NCBI RefSeq assembly: GCF_016427565.1
Contig: NZ_JAELXT010000009.1
Location: 62,001-126,000, forward strand
Length of the DNA: 64,000 nucleotides
Direction of reading: 5' to 3'
DNA from: Microvirga splendida
GTDB lineage: Bacteria > Pseudomonadota > Alphaproteobacteria > Rhizobiales > Beijerinckiaceae
Of the stretch, positions 1 through 10,818 are shown one piece after another; the first letter of the stretch is position 1; each line of letters begins with the position of its first letter. The notes beneath the pieces are model-generated. The model had not been told where the DNA came from. It was given only the letters and a program-made list of their open reading frames with translations, and did no database searches. The translations under genes were made by a program, and so were the position numbers.

Positions 1-1862
1 GAGGTAACGGATGGTTGCTTCCAGGGGAGGCTCTTCCGGCACCTGAGGCGAGGGCAGGAGCCCTTGCGCCGCGAGCGCTTGGGCGAATTGGACTTTGTCC
101 TCCTTGCGCGCGGCGCGCTCCCGGTCGGAGGTCTTCGGGTCGAAGACGCCGAGGGTCTGGCGCAGGTCGACATCGAGGCCGCGCCACCAGCCGGCGAGGG
201 TCGGCAGATCGTGGGTGGTGATGACGGCGAGTGCCGAGCGGGGGTATTGGTCCGGCTTCTTGAACGCGGATCCATCGCGCTCGAAGGGCAGGACCCGGTA
301 GCTGAGAACGCCCGAGTCCATGATCGCGTCGGAAAATCCTTCCGGTGCCGTGCCGAGATCCTCCGCAATCACAAGGCAGCCCGCGCGGTGGCTCTCGATG
401 CGCAGCACCGCCAGCATCGCCTCGAACGGGTAATCCACGTAAGCGCCCTGCGAGGCCGGGGCTCCGGACGGGATCAGGAACAGGCGCTGAATCTGAAAGG
501 CGTGGTCGATGCGGATGGCGCCGGCGTGGCGCATGTTGGCGGTGACGAGATCGCGGAAGGCTGCGAGGCCCTGCTCCTCCAGGGTGAGCGGGTTGAAGGG
601 CGGCAGGCCCCAATCCTGCCCCTGGGGCCCGAGCGGGTCAGGCGGGGCGCCGATGGACAAGTTGGGCGCATAACGCTCCGGCGTCGACCAGATCTCGGAC
701 CCACCGCCATCGGACCCCACGGCAAGGTCGCGATAGAGGCCGATGGGAAGTCCGGCGGCATGGGCCCGCGAGGCGGCCTGCCCCAGTTGACGGTCGGCGA
801 GCCATTGCAGCCACGCATGGAAGGCGACACGCTCCGCCTCCTGCGACCGGAAGCGCCTGACCTCATCGGAATGAACGGACCGGAAGGCCTCGGGCCACTC
901 GCCGGACCAATGGAGACCCTGAGCGCGCAAGTGCTCGGAGAGCGCCTCGAAGGTGGCGTGCGCCTCCAGCGCTTCGCCGCCCTCCTGGCGGAAAGCGTCG
1001 AAGGCGGCATGGTCTCCCGAGGCCTGGAACCAGGACCAGAGGGCATCCAGGATAGGGCGCTTGATGGCCCAGGCCTCAGCATAATCGATGAGCGAGGCAG
1101 CCCGCAGTTTTGCGAGACGCTGCTGCACGTCGGAGGCTTCGAGAAGCCGCTGTGCGCCGCTCTCGGCAAAACCCTCCACGGCGGTCGGATCGACATAGAG
1201 GGGCTCGAGGAACAGGCGCGAGGACGGGGAATAGGGCGAGATCTTCGAGCGATCTGCCGCAAAGAGCGCGTGAACGGGGCTGAGGCCCAGGAAAGCACCG
1301 CCGAAGCGTCCGACGCCCTCGGCCGTGAGCGCCACGTCCGAATAGTCGCCGATGCCGAGGTCGCGCTCCGAGCGCAGGGAATAGACCTGCGCGGTCAGTC
1401 CCCAGAGCCTTGCGTCTCCTTTCAGGGCCTCGGGCTCCCAGCACCGGTCCGGCGCGGCGATGATGGTTGCCTCCTGAGTACCCAATCCAAGTCTGTGATA
1501 GCCCATGGGGAGCGGCGGCAGATCGAGAGTGCGGCTGCTCTTGGTCAGTCGCCCCTCGTGGGTTGCTCCGCCTTCCTCTGTCAGCCTCCAGCCCGTTGCC
1601 CCAGCAGGGGCACGAAGCCTGATCTTCGCAGGCGTGCCGGCTTCCACGGGGATGACCGCCGGCACCGGGCCTTCCTTCAACCGCTCCAGGCGCTCCAGGC
1701 TTTCTTGGGCTCCCTTGGCGGATGTGACGTCGAGCCCAAGGGCGGCGAGCAGGGCCTCCCGGGTTTTGGAACTTGTCTGGACTCTCTTGCCGAAGGCGTC
1801 GGTATAATCAGGGGAAATGCCGACGAGCGCGGCCATCCGCTCCATCAGAGCGTTCAGCTTGC

Positions 1863-1866
<4 letters not shown>
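1..1866 (-). CDS. malQ: 4-alpha-glucanotransferase (amylomaltase), 3' end outside window
   Basis: Translating the minus strand from the ATG at 1866 gives an uninterrupted frame of 622 codons that runs off the left edge, so the C-terminus is missing. GH77 hallmarks are visible: RIDHAF (nucleophile region), AEDLGT (acid/base Glu) and TTHDLPTLAGWW. The enzyme moves maltodextrin segments between alpha-1,4-glucans in the cytoplasm, feeding glycogen and trehalose metabolism. Its start overlaps the treZ stop (ATGA), which implies translational coupling. A treY gene just beyond the edge would complete the usual trehalose set, but that is inference. The N-terminal region of about 130 residues is the weakly conserved domain seen in long bacterial MalQ. 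Confidence 0.93.
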
Positions 1867-3683
<1,817 letters not shown>

Positions 3684-3828
3684 CGGAACTCCGGAAAAGC
3701 AAGGGGAGGCACTTGCGAACGAGCATTGCAGGGCAATGTTCCGGCGGGCGAGAAAAAATACTGCCAAGCTCGCTCCGCAGGCGATGGACCGTCACGACAT
3801 TGCAGCCAAGCTGGCCGAAAGGGTTAGT

Positions 3829-3850
3829 CAGAAATTTTCTGAAATTTCTG
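3829..3850. promoter_or_regulatory. 8-bp inverted repeat in the treZ/glgA divergent promoter region
   Basis: CAGAAATT and AATTTCTG are exact inverted copies separated by six bases. The site lies in the 252-base region between treZ and glgA, 86 bases before the glgA start and 146 bases from the treZ start. The symmetry and position suggest an operator for a regulator shared by the two genes. No regulator is encoded alongside, so its identity is open. Confidence 0.4.
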
Positions 3851-3935
3851 CGGAACCATCCTAAGGGTCAGTGAGTTAAAAGCCCGACTGCCTATGGCGC
3901 GGGGGAGTCGATGGGGATCGCGCCTCTGAGCTAAC

Positions 3936-5462
3936 ATGCTGGATTCATCGCAACTGGACTCCGTTTCGGGTGTCTCTGCCCTGGCGCATGCCGAACTTCT
4001 GAGCGGCTCCCAGGCGTCCGTTTCCATCAAGCGCCGTCAGTCGATCCTTTTCGTCACATCCGAGATTGCCGATTACATCAAGGCCGGAGGCCTTGGTGAG
4101 GTGTCGGCGGCATTGCCGCGCGCATTGCGCCACCACTACGACGTTCGGATCCTTATCCCCGGCTACCGTCAGGTTCTGTCGCAGATCGGCGACGTGGAGG
4201 AGATCGCCCGGCTGCCGGCTTCATTCGGCATCCCGGCCTGCGGCCTCGGACGCGGCACCACGCAGGACGGCCTGACGGTTTACGTGCTCCTGTGTCCGGA
4301 ACTCTACGACCGCGAAGGCTCGCCGTATGTCGACAGCTTCGGCGCCGACTGGAGCGACAACGATATCCGTTTCGCCCGCCTGGGCCTTGCGGCGGCCGAC
4401 ATCGCCTGCGGAAACGGCGACCCTCTCTGGCGCGCCGATCTCCTGCACCTCAATGACTGGCCGTCGGGACTCGCGTCAGCCTATCTCGCGTGGCGCGGGC
4501 AGCGCATTCCGACAATCCTGACGATTCACAATCTCGCCTATCAGGGGAATTTCGATCGCGGCCGCTTGTCCCATCTGGGCATTCCCGATGCTGCCTTTCA
4601 GATCAACGGCGTCGAGTTCCACGGCAAGCTCTCGTTCCTGAAGGCGGGCATCTACTACTCGTCCCACATCACGACGGTCAGCTCCACCTATGCCCAGGAA
4701 ATCACCCAGCCCGAATTCGGCTGCGGTCTCGACGGTCTCCTGAGGACCCGCGCCGAGGAGGGATGTCTCGACGGCATCATCAACGGCATCGATGCAAGCT
4801 GGGATCCCAGCACGGACCCCTACCTGGTCAGCCGCTTCTCGGCCGAGAACTTCCGAGGCAAGCGTGCCAATGCCAACAATGTGCGCAGGAATTTCGGACT
4901 CGAGCTGTCCTCCGGCCCGCTCTTCGCAGTGGTGTCGCGCCTCGTGCACCAGAAGGGCGTGGACCTTGCCATCTCGGCGGCGGAAACCATCGTGTCTCAA
5001 GGTGGGCAGATTGCCGTCATCGGCCAGGGAGAACCCCGTTTCGAGGCCGAGCTGAGAGCCCTGTCCAGCCGTCATCCCGGCTCCGTCGGGGTGAAGATCG
5101 GCTATGACGAGGGCGATGCCCGTCGCATGTATGCGGGCAGCGACTTCCTGCTCATGCCGTCCCGGTTCGAGCCCTGCGGCCTCAGCCAGATGTATGCGCA
5201 ACGTTTCGGCTCGCTGCCGATAGCCCACAAGACCGGTGGGCTGGCCGACACGATCGAGGACGGCGTCACGGGCTTTCTCTTCGGGGAGCCCTCGTTGAAC
5301 CGGTTCAAAGATGCGATCAGACGAGGACTTGAGACATTCCGCTCGAGATCCCGTCTCACGACCATGCGTCGCGCCGCGATGAACAGGCCTCATGGCTGGG
5401 ACCGTTCTGCCTCCCGCTATCAGGAGGTCTATGAGCGCGCCTGCCAGGCGGCTTTGGCCTAG
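3936..5462 (+). CDS. glgA: glycogen synthase (ADP-glucose dependent, GT5)
   Basis: A 508-residue cytoplasmic enzyme that extends alpha-1,4-glucan from ADP-glucose. The substrate-binding loop near residue 50 reads KAGGLGEV rather than the more common K-x-GGL(A/G)DV. The C-terminal half has the GT-B signature PSRFEPCGLSQMYA and the following KTGGLADTIEDG. Length is slightly above the usual 475-485, because of a roughly 30-residue N-terminal extension; an internal start is possible since no strong ribosome site precedes the ATG at 3936. It stands alone on the plus strand and ends before a strong hairpin terminator. Confidence 0.92.
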   Translation: MLDSSQLDSVSGVSALAHAELLSGSQASVSIKRRQSILFVTSEIADYIKAGGLGEVSAALPRALRHHYDVRILIPGYRQVLSQIGDVEEIARLPASFGIPACGLGRGTTQDGLTVYVLLCPELYDREGSPYVDSFGADWSDNDIRFARLGLAAADIACGNGDPLWRADLLHLNDWPSGLASAYLAWRGQRIPTILTIHNLAYQGNFDRGRLSHLGIPDAAFQINGVEFHGKLSFLKAGIYYSSHITTVSSTYAQEITQPEFGCGLDGLLRTRAEEGCLDGIINGIDASWDPSTDPYLVSRFSAENFRGKRANANNVRRNFGLELSSGPLFAVVSRLVHQKGVDLAISAAETIVSQGGQIAVIGQGEPRFEAELRALSSRHPGSVGVKIGYDEGDARRMYAGSDFLLMPSRFEPCGLSQMYAQRFGSLPIAHKTGGLADTIEDGVTGFLFGEPSLNRFKDAIRRGLETFRSRSRLTTMRRAAMNRPHGWDRSASRYQEVYERACQAALA

Positions 5463-5555
5463 ACCGCTCCAGCTCCGCCTGCGCGGTTCCCTCCATCTGT
5501 CGTCCATGTGGTAAGGCAGCGCCCGAACAGTCACCCTTTCCAGGCCCGGAAAGCA

Positions 5556-5589
5556 GAAGCCCGTGGCTGCGGTTGCAGCCACGGGCTTC
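5556..5589. terminator. bidirectional hairpin terminator between glgA and the glycine-rich gene
   Basis: Two perfect 15-base arms (5556-5570 and 5575-5589) flank a GGTT loop. The stem is GC-rich and is followed on the plus side by a T-rich TTCTGTTGTGTT stretch. It lies between the convergent ends of glgA and the glycine-rich protein gene, so it probably stops both transcripts. Confidence 0.8.
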
Positions 5590-5617
5590 TGTTGTGTTAA
5601 CGCCAGATCAGGCCGGG

Positions 5618-6571
5618 TTAGTCCTTGCCGCCGCGGCCGCCACCCTTGCCGTTGCCGTTGCCACCGGCATTGCTGTTGCCGCCACCTGCCGGACCGTCCG
5701 CATCGGTGCCGTCACCGTTGTTCGAGTTGCCGGGGTTGGACGAGTCGTTGCCGTCGGGGTCGTTGCCGTGACCGTTGTTGCCACGGCCGCCGCCATTTCC
5801 GTTTCCTCCAGCGTTCCCGTTGCCTGCCGGACCGTCCGCATCGGTGCCGTCGCCGTTGTTGGAGTTGCCCGGGTTCGACGAGTCATTGCCGTCGGGGTCA
5901 TTGCCATGGCCGTTATTGCCATTGCCGCCGCCGACACCACCCGTGCCGCCACCGTTGCCGGTGCCGCCGTTGCCTCCGGTACCACCATTTCCGCCGGTGC
6001 CACCGTTACCGCCGGTGCCACCGTTACCGCCGGTTCCACCATTGCCGCCGGTTCCACCGGTGCCGCCCGTCCCGCCGGTGCCGCCGTTGCTGCCAGTCCC
6101 GCCGTTTCCACCGGTGCTGCCATCATCGCCATTGCTGCCGGTACCACCGTTGCTGCCGGTGCCGCCAGTTCCACCCGTGCCGCCGGTTTCACCCGTGCCC
6201 GAGTTGCCGCGATCTGCAACAGCACCGCCACGGCTGGGGCCTCGCCCGTCATTGACGCTGCCGGGGATGCCAACCACAGGGTTTCCAGCGCCCGGAGCGA
6301 TTGCCGGATTCCGGTTGATCGCTCCGGTGGAAAAGTCGCTCTGATCCCGGTCGTTGAGGCGATCCATTCTGCGGAGGGCCTGGGGACGCACGGCGCAACG
6401 GCAGACTTCCTGACCTTGTACGACGTGAAGGCGGCAGTTGGTGTACATGGATGGATTGGCAACAGCCGGGATGCACTGCGGCCCAGGCCCGATGTTCTGG
6501 GCAAGGGCAGGGGAGCCGACAGCGAGGAAGAGGGCTGCGCCAGACAAAGCAAGAGCGTGCGAGCGCTTCAT
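5618..6571 (-). CDS. secreted glycine/asparagine-rich repeat protein (PGRS-like)
   Basis: A 317-residue protein of unknown function. The start at 6571 follows AGGTGA at good spacing. Residues 1 to about 24 form a signal peptide ending in ALAQ. Residues 25-80 make a small domain with three cysteines (PQCIP, TNCRL, VCRCA, the last with two), then a low-complexity tail of GGT/GGN repeats, then two copies of a Gly/Asn/Asp segment with GHGNDPDGNDSSNPGNSN character, ending in a basic GKGGGRGGKD tail. The composition recalls PE_PGRS and other glycine-rich surface proteins but there is no PE domain. Export is supported; the role (surface, matrix or ion-binding) is inference. Confidence 0.75.
   Translation of the reverse strand: MKRSHALALSGAALFLAVGSPALAQNIGPGPQCIPAVANPSMYTNCRLHVVQGQEVCRCAVRPQALRRMDRLNDRDQSDFSTGAINRNPAIAPGAGNPVVGIPGSVNDGRGPSRGGAVADRGNSGTGETGGTGGTGGTGSNGGTGSNGDDGSTGGNGGTGSNGGTGGTGGTGGTGGNGGTGGNGGTGGNGGTGGNGGTGGNGGTGNGGGTGGVGGGNGNNGHGNDPDGNDSSNPGNSNNGDGTDADGPAGNGNAGGNGNGGGRGNNGHGNDPDGNDSSNPGNSNNGDGTDADGPAGGGNSNAGGNGNGKGGGRGGKD
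5685..5932. repeat. pair of ~110-bp direct repeats inside the glycine-rich gene
   Basis: Copy A (5685-5794) and copy B (5823-5932) lie at an offset of 138 bases and differ at few positions, mostly synonymous third bases. They encode the duplicated C-terminal Asn/Gly/Asp-rich segments. A recent internal duplication explains them. Confidence 0.85.
5935..6200. repeat. short tandem GGT-GGN coding repeats
   Basis: An array of 9-base units, read on this strand as variants of ccaccgttgccgccggtg, codes for the GGTGG(N/T)GG run of the glycine-rich protein. Unit length varies slightly by interruptions such as Ser and Asp codons, so slippage-driven length change is likely between strains. Confidence 0.8.
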
Positions 6572-6827
6572 GTGTTCACCTACATAATTAGCCAATTGTG
6601 ATGTTTAGCTGCCTTAGAGCAGCCTGCTTGGCTAATAGACGCATGTATATGGATAACGTTCCTGAGATCTGACAAAAATCTAATCTCTTTTTCAGGGGAA
6701 CTTTCCTGCGGCGTAGGCTATATTAGGTTTTTATGGCTCTGCTTGCGGGCGTTATTGCTGAGTTGTTCGCTAGGTAAAGCGTGGCTATTGTTGCTGAGTG
6801 CTAGATCATAGGACGATCTTCAGCAAT
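6572..6827. other. AT-richer intergenic region upstream of the glycine-rich gene
   Basis: This 256-base gap is clearly lower in GC than its surroundings. It holds a 9-base inverted repeat, ATTAGCCAA (6587-6595) and TTGGCTAAT (6628-6636). Near 6750-6805 there are two loose copies of an ATTG-TTGCTGAGT...GCTAG string. No open frame with a credible start was seen. It should contain the promoter of the glycine-rich gene. Confidence 0.4.
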
Positions 6828-8336
6828 CTATCGAACCCGGTAAGCCTCGGCCATGGTTCGGATGCTGTCGAGCTTGGCCGCAAAGAGGGACCAATCGTCC
6901 TCAGCGGCAATCGGGTTCCAGATCGTCTCCACCTCGTCGACCAGCATGGTGCAGGGCGTGGGACGCTCGAAATAGGGATGCTCGTGGTTGATGTCGGGAG
7001 ACGGCAGGAAACCATCGAGCCTTGTCCGGAAAGCCTGGAAGGACTCGTGCACATAAAAGCTTGCTGAACGGCTCCTCTGCGCGCGTTCGCTGCTCAGGAC
7101 GCCGCCATACCAGTCAAAGAACGTCTGCTCGAATGGAGCGCGGGTCTCGTGAAGGAAGGTCCATAGATCCTTCGCCAAAGCCCCGTCCTGCTCGTAGCCT
7201 TTGGACTGGAGCCCGAGGCGGCGCAGGATGGCGTGCGCGAACTCCCGGTGGAGTGCGGGTTCGAAGGAGGCGAGCGCCTGCTCCAGCAGATCCTGAGAGG
7301 CCAGGGGGAGCAGGCACTCCGCCAGGCGATAGAGGTTCCAAAGCAGCGCATCCGGTTGCCGTCCGAAGGCATAGAGGCCGGTCTCGTCGAAATAGGCTGC
7401 CGTGAAGCCTGGATCGTAGTGAGGCAGAAAGCGCCACGGTCCGTAGTCGAAGCTTTCTCCCGTGACATTGATGTTGTCGGTGTTGAGCACACCATGCACG
7501 AACCCTGCGGCCATCCACTGTGCGCCCATGCGGGCGACGCGCCGGCTGACCTGCTCGAGAAACGCAGCCGCTCGCGCGGGCTCCTCGTCGCGCCAGGTCT
7601 CGGGCAAGTAGGCTCGAACCGTGTGGTCGAGCAGCCTGCGGATGTTGTCGACCTCGTTCAGGTAGAGGAATCGTTGGAACGTCCCGATGCGAATGTGGGA
7701 ATGGCTGAGGCGAACAAGGACGGACGACCGTGTCGGGGACGGCTCGTCGCCTCTCTCGAGCTCCTCGCCCGTTTCGATCAGGCTGAAGGTTTTGGAGGTT
7801 TCGACGCCGAGGGCCTCCAGCATTTCGGTTGCCAGGATTTCCCGCACACCGCCCTTGAGCGTGAGCCTGCCATCCGCATGGCGCGACCACGGGGTCTGGC
7901 CGCTTCCCTTGGTTCCGAGGTCGAGAAGCCTTCCATCCTCGGCATCCTTGAGTTGAGCGAAAAGGAAGCCGCGCCCGTCGCCGAGATGCGGATTGTAGGT
8001 TCTGAACTGGTGGCCGTGATAGCGCAGGGCCAGCGGCTGCTCGAAGCTTCCGGGCAAGGGTTTGAAGCGGCCGAAATGGTCGATCCATTCCTGATCGCTC
8101 AGAGCATCGAGACCCACACGGCCTGCCCAGCGCTGATTGCGATAGCGCAGGATGTGCTGCGGAAAGCGTGCCGGCTCGACGGCATCGTAGAAGGAGGGCC
8201 CAAGTTCCTCGTGGTGCTTCGAAGCGGAAAAGGCAGGCGAGTAGGACATCCAGGCAATCCGGTTCAACCCATGATCAAGTCGAACGAGGCTGAATTGTTC
8301 AGCCGTTCGGCCGTGGCGACCATACGCGGGCTGCAC
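6828..8336 (-). CDS. selO: protein adenylyltransferase SelO (YdiU/UPF0061 family)
   Basis: A 502-residue SelO pseudokinase, a family that transfers AMP from ATP to protein Ser, Thr or Tyr residues and is linked to redox stress. Family landmarks are visible: GHQFRTYNPHLGDGRGFL, GTKGSGQTPWSR, an ATP-site lysine in LTLKGGVREI, and the metal/catalytic segment NTDNINVTGESFDYGPW followed by HYDPGF. The N-terminus is divergent. I use the GTG at 8336, but the ATG at 8249 (MSYSP...) is an alternative and neither has a strong ribosome site. It is monocistronic. Confidence 0.87.
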   Translation of the reverse strand: MQPAYGRHGRTAEQFSLVRLDHGLNRIAWMSYSPAFSASKHHEELGPSFYDAVEPARFPQHILRYRNQRWAGRVGLDALSDQEWIDHFGRFKPLPGSFEQPLALRYHGHQFRTYNPHLGDGRGFLFAQLKDAEDGRLLDLGTKGSGQTPWSRHADGRLTLKGGVREILATEMLEALGVETSKTFSLIETGEELERGDEPSPTRSSVLVRLSHSHIRIGTFQRFLYLNEVDNIRRLLDHTVRAYLPETWRDEEPARAAAFLEQVSRRVARMGAQWMAAGFVHGVLNTDNINVTGESFDYGPWRFLPHYDPGFTAAYFDETGLYAFGRQPDALLWNLYRLAECLLPLASQDLLEQALASFEPALHREFAHAILRRLGLQSKGYEQDGALAKDLWTFLHETRAPFEQTFFDWYGGVLSSERAQRSRSASFYVHESFQAFRTRLDGFLPSPDINHEHPYFERPTPCTMLVDEVETIWNPIAAEDDWSLFAAKLDSIRTMAEAYRVR

Positions 8337-8615
8337 CGCTCAGGTGGCCTTTTGGCCAGAATCAATGGGCCGAACATAAAAGGATCAGAATTGCTACAAC
8401 ATTTCAAATGTGAATGACGGAGGCGCATTCCGGCGCTGGATCGAAAAAAATTTCGTAAGAAACTCGACTCTGAAATCGCTTTGGTTACCGGGCGTTCGGG
8501 CAGGTTGCTCAAGCACCTTCACCCGGCGTTCGGACGATCTCATGCTTTAGTCTATTGGCGACAGCGGCAGCGTCTCCTAAGCTTTCATCCAACGAAGCAA
8601 TCGGGAGGCGGATCC

Positions 8616-8816
8616 ATGGCATTGAGAGATGTGCTGAGCCTTTGCGGCCGGGTAGGCTTGATTGTCGCTGCGTTCGCGTTCGTCGCCGGGATCGTTGCCG
8701 GGCCGATCCTCGAGAAGATTTTGTATTCACAGATGACGGTGACGGAGCGCAGCACCCAGCCCCTGCTGATTCCAGTCAATGATTCCTCCGAGCGGCAGGT
8801 CGGACAGCCGGGCTAA
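8616..8816 (+). CDS. small single-pass membrane protein, unknown function
   Basis: A 66-residue protein starting at the ATG at 8616 behind a strong GGGAGG site. It has one hydrophobic segment (about residues 14-34, VGLIVAAFAFVAGIVAGPIL) and a short polar tail. Nothing in it identifies a function. The longer frame starting at 8481 lacks coding character before this point. It precedes the next unknown gene by 82 bases and may share its transcript. The preceding 279 bases (8337-8615) show no gene. Confidence 0.55.
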   Translation: MALRDVLSLCGRVGLIVAAFAFVAGIVAGPILEKILYSQMTVTERSTQPLLIPVNDSSERQVGQPG

Positions 8817-8898
8817 CGTCTTTTTAGAGATCGGTGGGGCATAACCCACCTCATCGCCGATGCAGGCAGGAATGCAACTCCATGTTCGGGGAAGCGCG

Positions 8899-9273
8899 AT
8901 GAGCCGCGACACGCTCTTAAGACAGGAAATCCGCTATTCGCTCGGCTACATCCGCAGCATGATCAACAATTATTCCGGCCTGTATTCGGGCGAGAACCTT
9001 GCGCGCGACGTCTTGCGCTTCTGCGACGAGATGGCCGGCTCCGGAGCATCGCATCCGCGCCTGCAGGAGGCGAGGCGTCTGGTGGAGGAACGCTGCAGAC
9101 GGCTGGCCCAGGACACGGATCGCTTCGCCCTGCGCGATCCTGCCTCGATCGCAGCTTCACGGGCCCAAGCCATGGCCGCCATCGACATGCTTCAGGATGT
9201 GGTGTTCGAATGGCGCAGGGCCCGCATGCCTGTGCCGTCATCCGGGCGGCTGCTGCGCAGGAAAAGTTCGTAA
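8899..9273 (+). CDS. small conserved-type hypothetical protein, helical
   Basis: A 124-residue, Arg-rich and probably all-helical cytoplasmic protein. The ATG at 8899 follows GGGGAAGCG, a good ribosome site, so the upstream ATG at 8860 is less likely. No motif of a known enzyme, no signal peptide and no membrane segment were seen. It ends 29 bases before the convergent L,D-transpeptidase gene. Confidence 0.55.
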   Translation: MSRDTLLRQEIRYSLGYIRSMINNYSGLYSGENLARDVLRFCDEMAGSGASHPRLQEARRLVEERCRRLAQDTDRFALRDPASIAASRAQAMAAIDMLQDVVFEWRRARMPVPSSGRLLRRKSS

Positions 9274-9301
9274 GAGAGAGGCGCGCCAGGCCTCGATCGT
9301 C

Positions 9302-10696
9302 TCAGAGGCGCTTTGGCTTGATGGATGCGGTGGCCGGCACGTCGACAGCCTCCGGCTCGGGGACGGACTCATTCCTCTGCATGTCGAGCCCATAAACGTC
9401 GCTTCGGAAGTGAACCATGCCGTCGGCCGTTGCGTACCCGGTCAGGTAAACCCACGCCACTGGAACGGGCTTGTCGAGCCGAATGTCCTGACGCGCCGTG
9501 CCGGCGATGGCCGTATCGATCCCGGCTCTCGTCCAGGGGCCTGACGGTCCGCTGGTTCCACGCAGCAACCATTCGGCGAAATCACCCACATCGGCGACAC
9601 GAACGCAGCCCGAGGAATGAAAGCGGATGTCCTGCGCGAAAAGCTGCTTCTTGGGCGTGTCGTGCATGTAGACCGCATGCTTGTTCGGCATGTCGATGCG
9701 AATCTGGCCCAGCGAGTTGATCGCGCCTGGATCCTGCCGCAGCGTGTAGTTGACGGCATTCTGCGTCGTCCAGTCGATCGCCTTCGGATCGACCTCCTGT
9801 CCCTTCGCATCCAGGATGCGGATCTTCATCTTCTGCAGATAGTCCGGATCCTTCCGAACATGCGGAATGATGTCCTTCTTGATCAGGGAGACCGGCACCG
9901 TCCAAGTGGGATTGAGATTGACGGCCGTGACGCGGGTTTCGACACTAGGCGAGGGCCTGTCCGTCTTGCCGACGATGGCCACGTAGCGCCGCGCGACCTG
10001 ACCCTGCTCGACAGCCTCCACGGCGGCCGAGGGAATGTTGACCACCACGTATCTGTCCCCGAATGAGAACGTGGAGCTTGCCAGCCGTTGTGCCGATGCG
10101 GTGAGCTGGCGATGGCGCGTTGCCGCCGAGACGTTGAGCGCCTCCAGTGTCCTTGCCCGCACGGCGCCGGATTCCGGCAGTCCATGTCGCGCCTGGAACT
10201 GTTTGACTGCGGTGGTGAGAGCGGCGTCGAAGGTCGTGCCGCTCGCCAGTTCGCGAGCAAGATCTCCTTCGGCGATGAGACGCTGCCGGAGAACCGGAAC
10301 GAGCGGTCCCTTGTCGCCGGCTTTCAGGGTGGTGCCGTCAGGAAGCGAGGGCCAGCCTCCGGCCTCCGAGATGCGCTTGTAGGTCCAGGCAGCCCGCATC
10401 GTATTGATGAAGGTGCCGGCGTCCATGGTCGGACGGGAATCCTGCGAGATCGTCGCCACCGGGATCTTTGCTGGCGATGCCTGCGAGCTGGATTTGATGA
10501 TGGTCGGAGCTGCAGCTTTCTGTCGCAGCTCAGGCTCAATCGACGGCGCAGGAGGGCTTGCCGGCTGACGCGCCGGAACGGTCGCGGGCACCTGTTCAGA
10601 GGCCGCCCATGCGTCGTTCAGGCTGCCCAGTGTCGAGCAGGAAAGAAGGAACAGGCTCAGGCTGACGGTGAGGCGTGTCGCATTCCGATAGGTCAT
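9302..10696 (-). CDS. murein L,D-transpeptidase (YkuD/YcbB type)
   Basis: A 464-residue exported enzyme that forms 3-3 peptidoglycan cross-links or attaches proteins to murein. It has an N-terminal signal (hydrophobic residues 9-20) with LLSC that could act as a lipobox. A Pro/Ala-rich linker follows, then a peptidoglycan-binding-like helical domain (about 125-190, KGPLVPVLRQRL and FQARHGLPESG), and a YkuD domain. The catalytic motif HSSGCVRV carries the nucleophilic Cys near residue 366. The start lies back to back with the mfd-like gene, only 122 bases apart. Confidence 0.88.
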   Translation of the reverse strand: MTYRNATRLTVSLSLFLLSCSTLGSLNDAWAASEQVPATVPARQPASPPAPSIEPELRQKAAAPTIIKSSSQASPAKIPVATISQDSRPTMDAGTFINTMRAAWTYKRISEAGGWPSLPDGTTLKAGDKGPLVPVLRQRLIAEGDLARELASGTTFDAALTTAVKQFQARHGLPESGAVRARTLEALNVSAATRHRQLTASAQRLASSTFSFGDRYVVVNIPSAAVEAVEQGQVARRYVAIVGKTDRPSPSVETRVTAVNLNPTWTVPVSLIKKDIIPHVRKDPDYLQKMKIRILDAKGQEVDPKAIDWTTQNAVNYTLRQDPGAINSLGQIRIDMPNKHAVYMHDTPKKQLFAQDIRFHSSGCVRVADVGDFAEWLLRGTSGPSGPWTRAGIDTAIAGTARQDIRLDKPVPVAWVYLTGYATADGMVHFRSDVYGLDMQRNESVPEPEAVDVPATASIKPKRL

Positions 10697-10818
10697 TGCA
10701 GGACTATGGCCGAGGATGGTTTACAAAATGCTGCCCCGGCAGGGCGAAGCGTTCTGCAACTGGCTCTAGGGCCCGAGCGTTGTCTTCGCCTCAGCCCTCT
10801 CGCCCGACGAGTTCCTCC

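Noticed and set aside
5685..6200. Possible CRISPR or satellite array
   Set aside because: The units are in-frame coding repeats without unique spacers and encode Gly-rich peptide.
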